Assembly (NCBI GenBank): GCA_016801845.1
Contig: CM028910.1
Location: forward strand, 18,506,629-18,570,628
Source of the DNA: Polydactylus sextarius
Taxonomy: Eukaryota > Chordata > Actinopteri > Polynemidae
DNA: 64,000 bases
Direction: 5' to 3'
In this document: piece by piece, positions 24,973 to 35,809 of the stretch
Layout: every line of letters begins with the position of its first letter
Position numbering within the stretch: the first letter of the stretch is position 1
The notes under the pieces: model-generated
What the model saw: the letters and a program-made list of their open reading frames with translations, nothing else
Database searches by the model: none
What the model was told of the DNA's origin: nothing
Position numbers and translations under genes: made by a program

Positions 24973-26118
24973 TGTGGTTGGTTGAAACATCCAGGTATTT
25001 TAATGTTTTGGTGCCGTTATCGAGGATCATTGATGTAACTTGGTTTGTTGAGGATCCTAGATCTTGTATAGTCTATCATTAGTCATCGGTAGAGAAACCA
25101 TCAACTTTAGCATTAGCCTCATCATGATGAGTTACTATCAGTTGATATTATATTTAAACTTTGGTGGTTGAAAATGTACTAATTTGTGAGGTAAGTGAAT
25201 TGAGACACAATCAGGTCCTTTTTGTCATTTCATTTACATCAAGAAGTGTAAGCAAGAAATGCTCTGTAATCAATCTAAACATGAATCTTGTTTGAAATTA
25301 GAAATGATAAAATTTACCATTTACTGTGAGTTGGGTCATTAAGACATGAACATTATTTATAAAGTAAATTAGTCACAGTTTGTCTAGATGATTGCTTTAT
25401 TAATGTGAGGCCTCATTTTATCTGAAAAACCTGTCAGGCTGAACAACACAAACGCAACCAAGTGAACTATAGTTCTCAATGTGAGCTCTGGTGTCGTAAT
25501 TAATTGATAAATAGAATTTATAATAATAATAAATGTTTATAATAATTTAAAGAAGACACTGAACATTTGTGTTGCTCAAATCAGCAAAGATAAAACCCAA
25601 AGCTGCAGCCTTGTTCTCAAGTACTTTTCAAATGAAATTTTACACATAGGTATGCACATGGGAGAGAAAAATGAAAAGAAAAAAAATGCTTACATTATAT
25701 AGCTGTGGCTGCTATTCCATTGTAATGGTAAACAGCATATTATGTTAAAATCACAAATTTGTGAACCTGCCTGTCAAATAAAATTGTCCTTCTCAGCCTA
25801 ACCTGATTGCATTTTACACTGGCAAGGTTACAAAATGTTCTCCCTTGTCAGCATGTTTCAACAGAAAATAGAGGCAAGATACCATTTTATAGGGCTATTA
25901 GTTACCAGTAAGCTTAAGAATTGCTACAAGTTCTTGCTCAAAGTGAAAGTACTCCATTATTGATCTGCAGTCAAAGTGTTGAATAAGCAAAAGTATTATC
26001 AACAAAATGTGCTTAAAGTATCAAAGTAAAACCAGATGTTCTGCAGAGAGATGTCTCAAGTTATATTGATACTGATGTATGTGATACCATCACATTATTA
26101 ATATTAATGCACACATTG
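24973..26118. other. Non-coding DNA, no gene seen
   Basis: Strongly AT-rich. Nothing but short homopolymers and chance ORFs below 60 codons. Confidence 0.6.
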
Positions 26119-26176
26119 CTTCAATTTCCCTGAGGGAACCTCCCAAAGGATCCACACAGTCGTCTATCTATCTATT
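26119..26176 (+). mobile_element. LINE-like 3' tail with (TCTA)n
   Basis: TTCAATTTCCCTGAGGGAAC, then CAAAGGATC and GTCGTCTATCTATCTA. This matches the fish non-LTR retroposon ending in which a short inverted GGGA/CCCT hairpin precedes an AATAAAGT-like signal and a TCTA microsatellite. Only the extreme 3' end is present. Confidence 0.5.
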
Positions 26177-26468
26177 GGAGATTTCGATCAGATTAGCTCT
26201 GACATCTGAAACCTGACAAAGAGCCCTGACTTTTGCTACAAACTAAAATGGTTAGAAACCATGTGATATTTACATGTAACATTTACATATAGCAGTGATT
26301 TTATTCACTGTTATGTTTTCAGGTAAATAATCAAATCTCTATAAACTGCACTATTACTAATGCTACACTACTAGTTTCGAGTTATCTACATTCGAAAAAT
26401 TAATTTGTCCACATTATCTTGTCTTATTATGTAAGTTGTCAAAACAGACTGATCTTGCAGATCCGTTG

Positions 26469-26595
26469 TACAGTGATCCCTCACCTATCGCAGGGGTTAG
26501 GTCTGCAAAATCTGCAAAGTAGTAACCATATATTTATTTTAATTTTTAAGCCTTTGTAAACCCTCCTCACACTCTTATAAACATTTCCCATGCTA

Positions 26596-26630
<35 letters not shown>

Positions 26631-26775
26631 GGCTAGAAATTGCTAATTTTTACCGCAAAAATAATTAAAATCTAAAAAAATAAAAAATACCTGTAGGATA
26701 TAAATTTACATATACTAGCCACAAAAAGTGCAATATATCAAGAGGTGAAGTGCAATATGGCAACGGATCACTGTA
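26469..26775 (+). mobile_element. MITE with TA target site, copy 2
   Basis: The termini are TACAGTGATCCCTCACCTAT on the left and GGATCACTGTA on the right, with TA duplicated at 26469-26470 and 26774-26775. The interior shares phrases with copy 1, such as CCGCAAAAATAATT, ATATAAATTTAC and CTAGCCACAAAAA. Copy 2 keeps a left-interior segment (ACACTCTTATAAACATTTCC) missing from copy 1 and has gained an ATT microsatellite. Copy 1 keeps a right-interior segment missing here. Confidence 0.85.
26595..26629. repeat. (ATT)n microsatellite inside the MITE
   Basis: About 11 units of ATT, grown within the second MITE copy. Confidence 0.95.
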
Positions 26776-28800
26776 CATCCTTTTTAATTAAATGTTTCCA
26801 TCAGCAGTGGCGTGATCGTGTATTTGTCTCTTTTGGTGATTGTGTTTTGGTCTTTTACTACTGATTTGTGGATACTAATTCACATACAGAGTTAGACACA
26901 CAAAAACACACTGTAAACGCACGAAAACACACTCACATTTATTTACTCACACACTGATGTGCGATTCTACCACGTGCAGATGCACAATACACATTAATAT
27001 ATATTTATATACACAAACCATACACACACCATTAATTAATCGTTGCCTGCGATCTGTGTCACTGCAGACATAACTATGCCATAACACTGAAGAGCAAGTC
27101 AGTTGAAATAAAAAAAAAAAAAATGAATAAATAAATAAAGGTACTGCTGAATCTCTGCAACATTCAAATCACTGTCTCACCCTGGCCTTAAAGGTCACCT
27201 CAGTCCTTAGCAGCGTTATGAGAAGCAAAACACACACACATTTGTCCAAATGCCTTGTATTCCAGACATGTTCTGTGCTGTTAGATGATGCTACTGCCCG
27301 GATCATCGTGCATTCATTATGGTAATTTTCTAATACGCAAACTAGAAAAGGATGGGGCAGTAAATGCATATTAGACTTTAAATAAATTAGAAAAATGATA
27401 AATAAATACTGAAATACCATCTAATGTGTTTTAATAATTTGTTTTCATTGTGCATTGAATTTTTACAACGCTGTAACAAGGAGAACTAATTATGTCCCCT
27501 GTGATGCATGTAAAGTTTGTTTACATGTAAAAGTTGCAAAAGTGAAAATGAATCACTTTCATGGCCACTTTGACGTGAAGTGTGTTTCTGTATATACACG
27601 GTACATCCTCAATCTGTACACATTTATATAAGATAAAACTTATATAATTATTTCTATAATAAGTTCTTTTCCGCTGCTGTTATTCAGCCTTTCATGTGAT
27701 CATTCCGGCCACATTTTTTCATTTACATATTTGCTTCCTCATATGTCTGACTTTTGCAGATGTCAAAAGTGCTGTGTTCATAACATCCATTTTCTCTTTT
27801 CTTATCTCATGCTCTTCTCTCTTTTGCTCCTCTTCTTCTTTCTTGTTACTACTCGCTGCTGCAGCAGTTTCCCCACAGGGATCATTAAAGCTGCACACTG
27901 ACACAGTAGTGAAAGGGAAACATGTTTGAAAAGTTTTTGCTTCATTGCTGAAATATCCTGTAAGGTGATGTAAGTAAACTGCACACAGCACGCTCACGGC
28001 CTCCAGCGTGTGTCAGGAAGTTTGTCTTTATGTGACCCAGCATGCGAGTCAAGCAGTGTCCACTATACAGGTTTGCCAGTAATGCTGAACAGTCTCAGCA
28101 CAGTGCAGTGGGTCTTTATACGCAGTGTAAGCCCCAAGAGAAAAACGTGTCACTACTCATACTGCTACAGTGCAGCTTGTCACAGTAACTCAGTCAGTGT
28201 TGACTGACTTTGTTACACTGAATTTAGGTTGTTTTGCGATTACTGACAGTATGTAGTTTGCATGGGGTCTATGATTAGAGTCAGGAAAAGCTGCTGTCAG
28301 ACTCTCAAATTAAGAGGTTGATACTAGAAGCACCAACGATAATGCAGAGGGAATAAAGCTCAAATGAAAAGGAATTTGAGATCAGGTCCTTTATTCCTCC
28401 TCTGAACTAGCTGGAATCAGCTGGTTCGAGTGTTGTTGTGCCAAATGTATTCATTTAGTGCACTGCTATTTAGAAGAAACTTAAATTGCATTTTCTGCCT
28501 TTGTGCATTTTTAATTTTCTGTGGGCAGATAAATGTCAGTACCTGAATTGCATTTGATAAAATATAGATAGTAATCTTTTTCGGTTCATGAGTACAGATG
28601 TCTCTATTGCAGTATTTGAGATTCACATTACACTGGTAAGATGCCAATAATTAACTAGTTGTCTTCTTCTTTTATTACTGCATCTCTGAGACTATAGAAC
28701 AACAGCATTTACCATTACTGGACTGAACCCCATGACTACTGTTTTCCGAATCCACACTGCCCACCAAACCATAGCAAATTGTCCTGATTGGCCGACATGG
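26776..28800. other. Non-coding; short LINE-like tail scrap
   Basis: TTTCCCCACAGGGATCATTA at 27868, followed by AAG, resembles the same LINE 3' end as at 26119. A poly(A) with AATAAATAAATAAAG lies near 27108-27140. CA-rich dispersed sequence lies at 26890-27030. No gene. Confidence 0.5.
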
Positions 28801-28907
28801 AGAAGAAGTCAGGGCGCTTGGGTTCCTGCCTGATGCGATTTATTGCCCTGCACACAACAGACTAATGGCCCGTTGGCTGCAAACAGGGAGTAAAAAGAGG
28901 CTTCTGC

Positions 28908-29190
28908 TGCTAATGAGGACTGTCTGTGAGGGGAAGGTAGAGAGAGGAAAACCAGAGAAGAGGTGAAGACAGAGAGAGAGAGAGAGGAGAAGAGAAACAG
29001 CGAGGCAAAACCGACTGAAAGAAGAGAGGGGGTGGCAGATGGAGGGAAAAGGGTGAGATCGAGAACGAATGACAGAGATAGCGACAATGAGTGGAAGAAG
29101 TGACAGAGACAGAAGTGGAGAGTGGGGCGAGAAAAACTACAGAGGGACAGCAGCCCTGTGATGACAAGAGAGAAATAACGGGGAAGAAAA
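28908..29190 (+). repeat. Purine-strand (GA-rich) tract
   Basis: The plus strand is overwhelmingly A and G for about 280 bp, with a (GA)n core at about 28972-28986 and otherwise irregular GAGA/GGAGA phrases. The 143- and 85-codon minus-strand ORFs here are Ser/Leu/Phe/Pro-rich translations of the pyrimidine strand, not genes. Confidence 0.8.
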
Positions 29191-29496
29191 GGAGGAACAG
29201 AGCTTGGTATAAGCCTTACTGAGCAGCACGTTACAAGCAAAAGTATTAGTGTAATTAGTTTTTACATTCAGTTTGACACTCAGTGTTTACATCACAGTTA
29301 ATGCTGTGTTAGTTCGACATTTTGTGGGTTGGCTTATCGTTGTCTTATTGATGTCATCATTTTACCCATGTTCATCTCATCAACATTCTCCCCCCACACA
29401 AAAGCAAATGAAGAAATAAATAAAGTGCACCGTCTTTTATTGCACACATCATCATCTCACCCTTGTACACACACACACATTTAGTAATGTGGTTTG

Positions 29497-29600
29497 TGTG
29501 CAGTGTCGTAGCCATAGTGACCAAAGACTTGTGACCAGAGGGTTCTCAGTTGAAATCCCTGCCTTTCTTACAGGGATAAAAGTGTTCTTCCCACTTGCAG
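29497..29600 (+). mobile_element. tRNA-derived SINE fragment
   Basis: An A-box-like TAGCCATAGTGA (29509-29520) and a B-box-like AGTTGAAATCC (29549-29559) lie 40 bp apart, as in a tRNA. Between them GACTTGTGACCAGAGGGTTC matches the head of fish tRNA-derived SINEs. No cloverleaf closes, and the body downstream is not recognised, so this is a fragment rather than a tRNA gene. Confidence 0.5.
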
Positions 29601-31634
29601 CACAGATCATTCTGTGTGCATGCGTGCGTGCATGTACGCGCTACTCTCACAATTAAAATTCAAATGCATTCAAAAACACCTGGACCCGACAGCAGAGCAA
29701 GTATCTTGCAATTCTAGGTCCATTTCATTAGTGTGTGGTATGTGCATGCTATAAAAGCAGTGTCGATACAAGGTTTATATCACTGTACTGTGCATATTCT
29801 GGAAAACAAAAGAAACTGCAAAACATACTGACTTTTCTTTGAATTGGTGAAACATTTGTCTCACACAAAATAAGGTATTGTTCTAGAATATCAAAGTATT
29901 GTCATGTTGACACCTGCCCTGCCCTCTGCTCTTCCCCTCTGTTTTCTTAGACACTGCATTTTCATTGAACTCTTCTTGTCATTTCCCACCTGTCCAATTT
30001 AGTTTCCATGCCCTGTTGCAGCCACTCGACCTCGCATGTTTCTGCACATTGTTGCTCATTCATGCATTAATCCAGTGTCAATCAAGGTTTCTCTCTGTTG
30101 CCTAGTATCTGAAGTTTATCGAGTTTACCACCAGAATATTATTGTGAAATAGATCAAATGTGTTTGTGCAAAAGAAATCTCTTTGGTATTGATGCTACAC
30201 GTTTAAAAGACCTTCCAGGACTTGTTGCATACTTCCAAAAATAGCTAGTTCTGACAAGTTTTTTTTGTTGTTGGTTTCTTGGTTTATGGTTAAAGCAGAC
30301 AGACATGGGCACATGCAGAAACGTGCATGAGCACACACATACACTTACACTGACTCATCTGAGCACACGGTCATAAAGAGCATCTCAGACGAAGAGCCGT
30401 GTCTGGGGCTGAGCTTTGTGGCAGTCAAGCACAAGGCTTGTCAAGTGTTCACATTAAAGTCCTCAATGCTATTGGTCAACAACACTCAGGAACTTAAATA
30501 AGTGTGTGTATCTGTGTAAGGAGAGATCTCAAAACTGACTAACAATGTTTCACGACAAATATAAGCAGTCAAGGTTTGTTATTATCAAGTTGTTTTTTTT
30601 TTATTTGCAGCCTCCTCTGTTGTTATCGCTGAGTTGAATGGTGAGTCTGCGATACTCACCACAGTACAGCATGATGCAACACAACTCTCACCTCCCACTA
30701 CTTTTTTCTGCCCCTACCCCCTTTTTTTTTTTATCCCAAACTCCAAACTCTCACTCCCCCATGCCAAACACCCACATCTCTGCTGTTAGCAGAATAAAAA
30801 AGTTACATTTGTCAGTCTATCTGTATGATGGTATATATCTAGTGTATACCCAGAATCCTCTTCTCCCTCTCTCGCCTTTTTGTGCCCTGCAGTAGAAGGT
30901 CCCTGGGGTGTTAAGGTCCACACGGGGAGTTATTCCCACAACAACGCTACCGAGTGAGCTGTCACTTCCTCAGCAAACAGGAGGCACAGAGGCTAAAAGC
31001 CTGTTCCTGCCAAGGGAACAAGGAAACAGAAGAGAAAACGATGGACTGGAGCAAACGGCACATCGCTTCTTCCATTTATGTCCCAGAAAAAAGATGAATT
31101 TTCACTGCCCTTTGCTTTACGAAGCACTGAAATGGTTGCAGCCTGACAATCATGCATTTATTTGTCCTGTATTTATACTATACACATAACAAACTCCATC
31201 CTCACTGCATCTATATTTAATCAACCCTGCATTAATGCTTTACCAGATTTTTTTTTTTCTTAGAACTACATTAGCATAGAAGAGAAAGCGTTAGTTCACC
31301 ACTAGCTGTCAATTCAGAGAAGAAAAATTATTCTCATCAAATTTTCTTGGCTTAAACTAAAGTGCAGTATTAGTTCTGCTTGGCAAAAAAATAACTGGGT
31401 CTCCTACAATGTTCCCTTGCATGAGTAATTGTGGTGGTGTGGTGTTTCTGATGTCATAGCTGTGTACAGACTATGGTGCGTTACCAGAAACAGCACAGAC
31501 TGTTAGTTTGCTACAGAGCAGCTCCTATAAGTAACACCTTTATAATGAAGATGCTATATTTACCGTAATGTGTAATCCCTCCATGTTTAGGAGGGGTCTT
31601 GCTGTGCAGTGAAGCTCGAAGCCAAAACTAAAGA
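29601..31634. other. Non-coding DNA, no gene seen
   Basis: Contains alternating purine-pyrimidine GTGCATGCGTGCGTGCATG near 29615, C/T-rich sequence near 30700-30890 and poly-T runs. 30350-30490 is a less AT-rich block. No gene is supported. Confidence 0.5.
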
Positions 31635-31652
31635 GCAACACCTAGTGGCCAC
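31635..31652 (-). promoter_or_regulatory. CTCF-like motif
   Basis: GCAACACCTAGTGGCCAC resembles the reverse complement of the CTCF core (GCGCCCCCTNGTGGCCA), with about two mismatches in the left half. CTCF sites anchor chromatin loops. A prediction only. Confidence 0.3.
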
Positions 31653-32406
31653 CTGTAAATTTCACTACCTCACCTCAGCTTCATTGGGACCTGTGAATTT
31701 TTACAACCGTGTACCTGACGGCCCAATCACAGCGTACAATCCCATCTGTCGAGCCAGAGTGATCGTTAAAAGATGCATAAATATGTAAGAGAGATCAGTT
31801 TCAGAGTCTGAAAGCCCTTGCACAGTCTGTGTCCTCATGTGTTTATGATTTTATCATTTGCCAGAGTCCTTTTTTGTATTTTTTTTTCTCGTTCGTCCGT
31901 TTGCCTTCTATTTTCATCACTATCCCTCTGACGCAATAGTGCAGACTCCATCTCGTCAGTTATTACCATCAGAAGTAACACATGAATCAAAATCGATGCA
32001 GCTGAATTCATTGCTTTGATGTATTATTTCTAACCTTAAGTTGAGCTCACATTACTTAAGATCATTTATGCATGCTGCCTGTGAGGAGAATCTTAACTTA
32101 TTTGGCTTAACGGACAAGTGGTATATAAAGGATAAGGCAGCCTTTTTGTATCTCTAACATGGTACATGACCTTGGAAAAGTAGTTACATGATTTTTTAAG
32201 TGAAAGCAAAAACACTTTCTTCATTTTTCAGTATTTTTTTTAACGGTGTGCTAACAGTAGATAGTAATAATCTGATTAAGTTGTACAATAAATAATTACA
32301 CCTTGCAGAAAATATGTTGTGTGTATGAAGAGTTGCTTTCCCAATTAAGAGGGGAAAAAAACAGCAAGAAATGACAAAATAAATGCGGCAACACATTTCA
32401 TGTTAA

Positions 32407-32430
32407 TTTTTTTTTTTTTTTTTTTTTTTT
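32407..32430. repeat. Poly(T) run, 24 nt
   Basis: An uninterrupted T24. Confidence 0.95.
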
Positions 32431-32850
32431 GCCTTAAATCTACTTTGACAAATATTAAATATTCAGCTTTAATTTTTGTTTTTCAGTCATTTAAGATTGC
32501 ACTTGAATCCCACTCTGTTATTACAGTTGTAATCAAAGTCTAATTGCTCACATGCTGTGAGTCTGGTAAGAAAATATTAAATTTGATCTTATTTTTTCAG
32601 CTGTGATCTACACAATATTTTAGGGGAAAAGGGAAAAGGTTGTCTTGACCATAAGTCAAGCAAACCATCTAGAGATCATTCTGAGAAAAAAAAAAAAATC
32701 CCAGTGGTGCCCAGAGCACAGCTGTTTTGCATCAACACACGGCATGTAGCTTTGAGACTGTTTGATATTCTAATGTATTTTGCCATCAATAAATTTCAAT
32801 AAATTAATATGTTACAGTTTGAAGAAAAGTTTATTGAAAATGTCTTTGCA

Positions 32851-32875
32851 CATCTCATCTCATCTCATCTCATCT
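32851..32875. repeat. (CATCT)5 microsatellite
   Basis: Five exact tandem copies of CATCT. Confidence 0.97.
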
Positions 32876-33921
32876 GCTGTAGAGAGAGAAGTGTATTTTA
32901 TTTATTAATTTTAATTTTTTTTTTACCTATCCATATAAAATCAAGGAAAAAGATTTCATGTAACATTTCATATTCATTTCGAAGAATCCCTATGTTTTTC
33001 ATGTCAGCTTTTATCCAGAGAATAGAGAATAGAATCTTTTGATTTATCTTTTTATTTTTATTTCATCTCTCTATATCTGTCTGCTTGCATCTTGCTTTTT
33101 GCATCTCCTTCCCTCTCTGACCTCCCAACCATAGAGAAACCTAGGAGCCATACCTCCTCTCAAGCACAGTGGAAGCCATCTGACACGCTCCATTACATTG
33201 TGCTTGTTCCAATTAAAGCTGACACCATTTGCTGTCAAGAGTATGGTGATACCCTGCAGAGGGGTAACACACCCCTGCTACACCCACTGCCCACAGGGTT
33301 TAAGTGTTTCTGGATGTATATTATGTTGTTACAAGTAGATCTGTTCTGTCAGATGGCTTTCCAAAGGTTGGATCTCCAACACTTTCCCTGTGGGAAAATG
33401 TGTGTTTGATATGTATAAATGAAGTTTCACACCAAAAAACTGATCATTTAAAACTTGTAGAAATGAATTGCCACTTAAATGATACTGTGGTTAACTCAAA
33501 CTCAGGCATGGCACTTCAGTGATGACAACAAGGAATTATAAGTTCATCCCAAAGCGGATGTTCACTCAAAAAAAAAAAAAAAAATAATGGCAACTGACAT
33601 GTCATTGCAAAACTGTAAATGTTTGCCGTGAAATTATTCTTTCAACCTGGAATGGTCAGTAAACCGGATCCCTGGTTTTCCACTCACGACAACGATGAAA
33701 ATGAACGTGACGTTCTGAAAGATGCAGCCGGGGACGCTATTGTGTGACTAAATGTAAATGTAGAAAAAAGAATAAACAAAAATCCTGCAAAACATTATGG
33801 ATTATTAATTTCCAAGGGCATGCAGTTAAGACAAAAGGTCCACTAGGCCCTAATTTACAGACTTTTTTTCTCATCATGTAGGAGGAAGGCTATGATGGAG
33901 GGTTGTAACAACAGACTGACA

Positions 33922-33990
33922 GGGAAGAATCTGTTTGGCTCGCAAAGCAATGAGGCCTAGTAAAAGTTCATCAGCAGCCTCCTCCTCTGG
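33922..33990 (+). repeat. Locally duplicated block, copy 1
   Basis: Shares CAAAGCAATGAGGC exactly with copy 2 at 34291-34359 and stays in register for about 65 bp, with 36 of 44 identities from that motif rightward. No repeat family is recognised, so this looks like a local duplication, perhaps of a regulatory element. Confidence 0.6.
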
Positions 33991-34290
33991 CTGATAAACA
34001 CACTGAGCCAGCAGGCCAGACACGCAAGTCTCTGTAGCCCAAGTGAACTCTTGATATTTAGACAAACAGAAAACACAATCTAAACCTTTGTACTAATCAC
34101 AGTCAATGCTACCTGTTTGAACTTTTAGACTAAAACTGTATTTTCCAATGCTTTTTTAAAGAAGCTAATTTTAGGGGATTCATCCATGATGTCTGTTTAC
34201 ACAAGTTGCATTGACTGGAACTTTTCGCTGAATGTCTCATCAAGCAGAATAATGTTAATGTACAGAATCAGGGGACAGTAGAGCTCCCAT

Positions 34291-34359
34291 GAAAACTATC
34301 TGCCGGGCACTCAAAGCAATGAGGCTGAGAGAAAGTTAATCAGAAGGCCCCTCCTTTGA
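34291..34359 (+). repeat. Locally duplicated block, copy 2
   Basis: The counterpart of 33922-33990, about 369 bp downstream in the same orientation. The following 170 bp (to about 34530) are the most GC-rich of the area and non-repetitive, which suits a conserved non-coding element, but that was not tested. Confidence 0.6.
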
Positions 34360-34530
34360 TGAAATGACCCCCAGTAAAGTTGTGGAGAAGCTCAATATGT
34401 TTCCTCTGCGGCGAGCTGCAGTCCACCGACCACCCAGAACCAATCTGAGGCTTATGACGGCGGCCGGGGAGAAGATACATTAGGCCTCCCTCCAGTAGGT
34501 AATGAATGGAACTAATAGGAATAGTCAATC

Positions 34531-35397
34531 CCAGACCACACCACTAATATATGTAGAAAAACACTGGAGACAGCCCCTGTTGTTTGTTCCTCAAGGATAC
34601 TGTGATGCTAGTTCTGAGCACTAGTTATTCCTTCCAAAATGTGTCTGTTTGGATCTTAACAGAAATCTACGCACCCAAAAGTTGCCTGAAAGGACACAAG
34701 AAAACTGTTTTGTATGCTTTGAGAAAACAGATACAAAATTGTTCTTTAAATTCCTAAAGTCACTTTTTTAAAATCCATAAACCGAATGTGAACAATTTAA
34801 CAATCTTCATGAACTGAATAGCACAATTTTTAACCTGATTGAAGTATCTCCTCAGATTATTTGATTTTCACTGACTGATAAGTCCCATTTTCTACCTTGT
34901 GTAGCGAATCAAAAGAAGACTGAATTATTTGTGCTGATGAATATTTCCTCCAATGTACAGCATGGAACTAAGTTGCGTAATATACAAGTCTACTTCTGAG
35001 ACATTTTTTTCCTAAGGCCTTGGCTGCATGTCAGAGTGATGTAACAGATCTGTATGTCAGGCAACTGAGTCTCCACTATTTATGAAGGCTCATAAAAGGG
35101 AATGTGAAATCAGCATTGACCATTTGCGTAGATATTTTGACGGTTAATCTGACTCAGGCTTTGACAAAAAATGGATGCGTGACGTTCTCATAATAACCAG
35201 AGTGAGACCATGTGTTTCCCACAAAACGTAGTCGATGATTACGGAACAAATTATGAAAAACAGGAAAAAAAAACAACAAACAACATATGTCAGTGATTGA
35301 CTCAATCTTTAAAACAGAGGTCATCTGTGTCAGCATGAGACTTTTCATCAATGCAACCTGAAATGATGTGCTAGAAAACCTGAAACAACACCTATCT
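34531..35397. other. Non-coding DNA, no gene seen
   Basis: AT-rich, without repeats or plausible exons. Confidence 0.6.
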
Positions 35398-35416
35398 CTT
35401 CTCTCTCTCTCTCCCT

Positions 35417-35468
<52 letters not shown>
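35398..35468. repeat. Compound (CT)n(TA)n microsatellite
   Basis: A CT run (35398-35418) passes directly into about 24 TA units. The 105-codon ORF read through it starts with an Ile-Tyr repeat and is an artefact. Confidence 0.95.
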
Positions 35469-35470
<2 letters not shown>

Positions 35471-35766
35471 AACTCTAGAACCTCGATTGTAGCACTGTGC
35501 TACTTTGTGCTGTTTTTTTCTTACACTTGCTGAGGTGGCAGGACAGTCCACACAATGAGCCACAGAAACAGAGACAGTAGGGAAATCAATTTCAATGACT
35601 GGGCTCACAAACAAAACCTCATCAGTGAAGAAAATGACTTTTTACAACCACTGCAAATTGTAAGCTTTTATAAATTTTGCAAACAAGACAAGGGGTGATG
35701 TTGTTTGTAAACATTTAGCTCAGCAAAACTAGTATTAGGAGGTGCAGTGTGCTGTAGTTCTGATAA

Positions 35767-35777
35767 GTGTGTGTGTG

Positions 35778-35809
<32 letters not shown>
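35767..35809. repeat. (TG)n microsatellite, one interruption
   Basis: A TG run with a single C substitution at 35784. Confidence 0.97.

Larger units (their letters stand above)
31653..33921. other. Non-coding DNA with homopolymer and pentamer repeats
   Basis: Holds a T24 run at 32407-32430 and five perfect CATCT units at 32851-32875. 33130-33310 is a less AT-rich block with an ORF at 33092-33409 that has no recognisable domain. No gene is supported. Confidence 0.5.

Noticed and set aside
28809..29240. 143-codon minus-strand ORF rich in Ser, Leu and Phe
   Set aside because: It is the translation of the pyrimidine strand of a purine tract; composition explains the absence of stops.
35154..35471. 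ORF starting with an Ile-Tyr repeat
   Set aside because: Translation of a (TA)n microsatellite.
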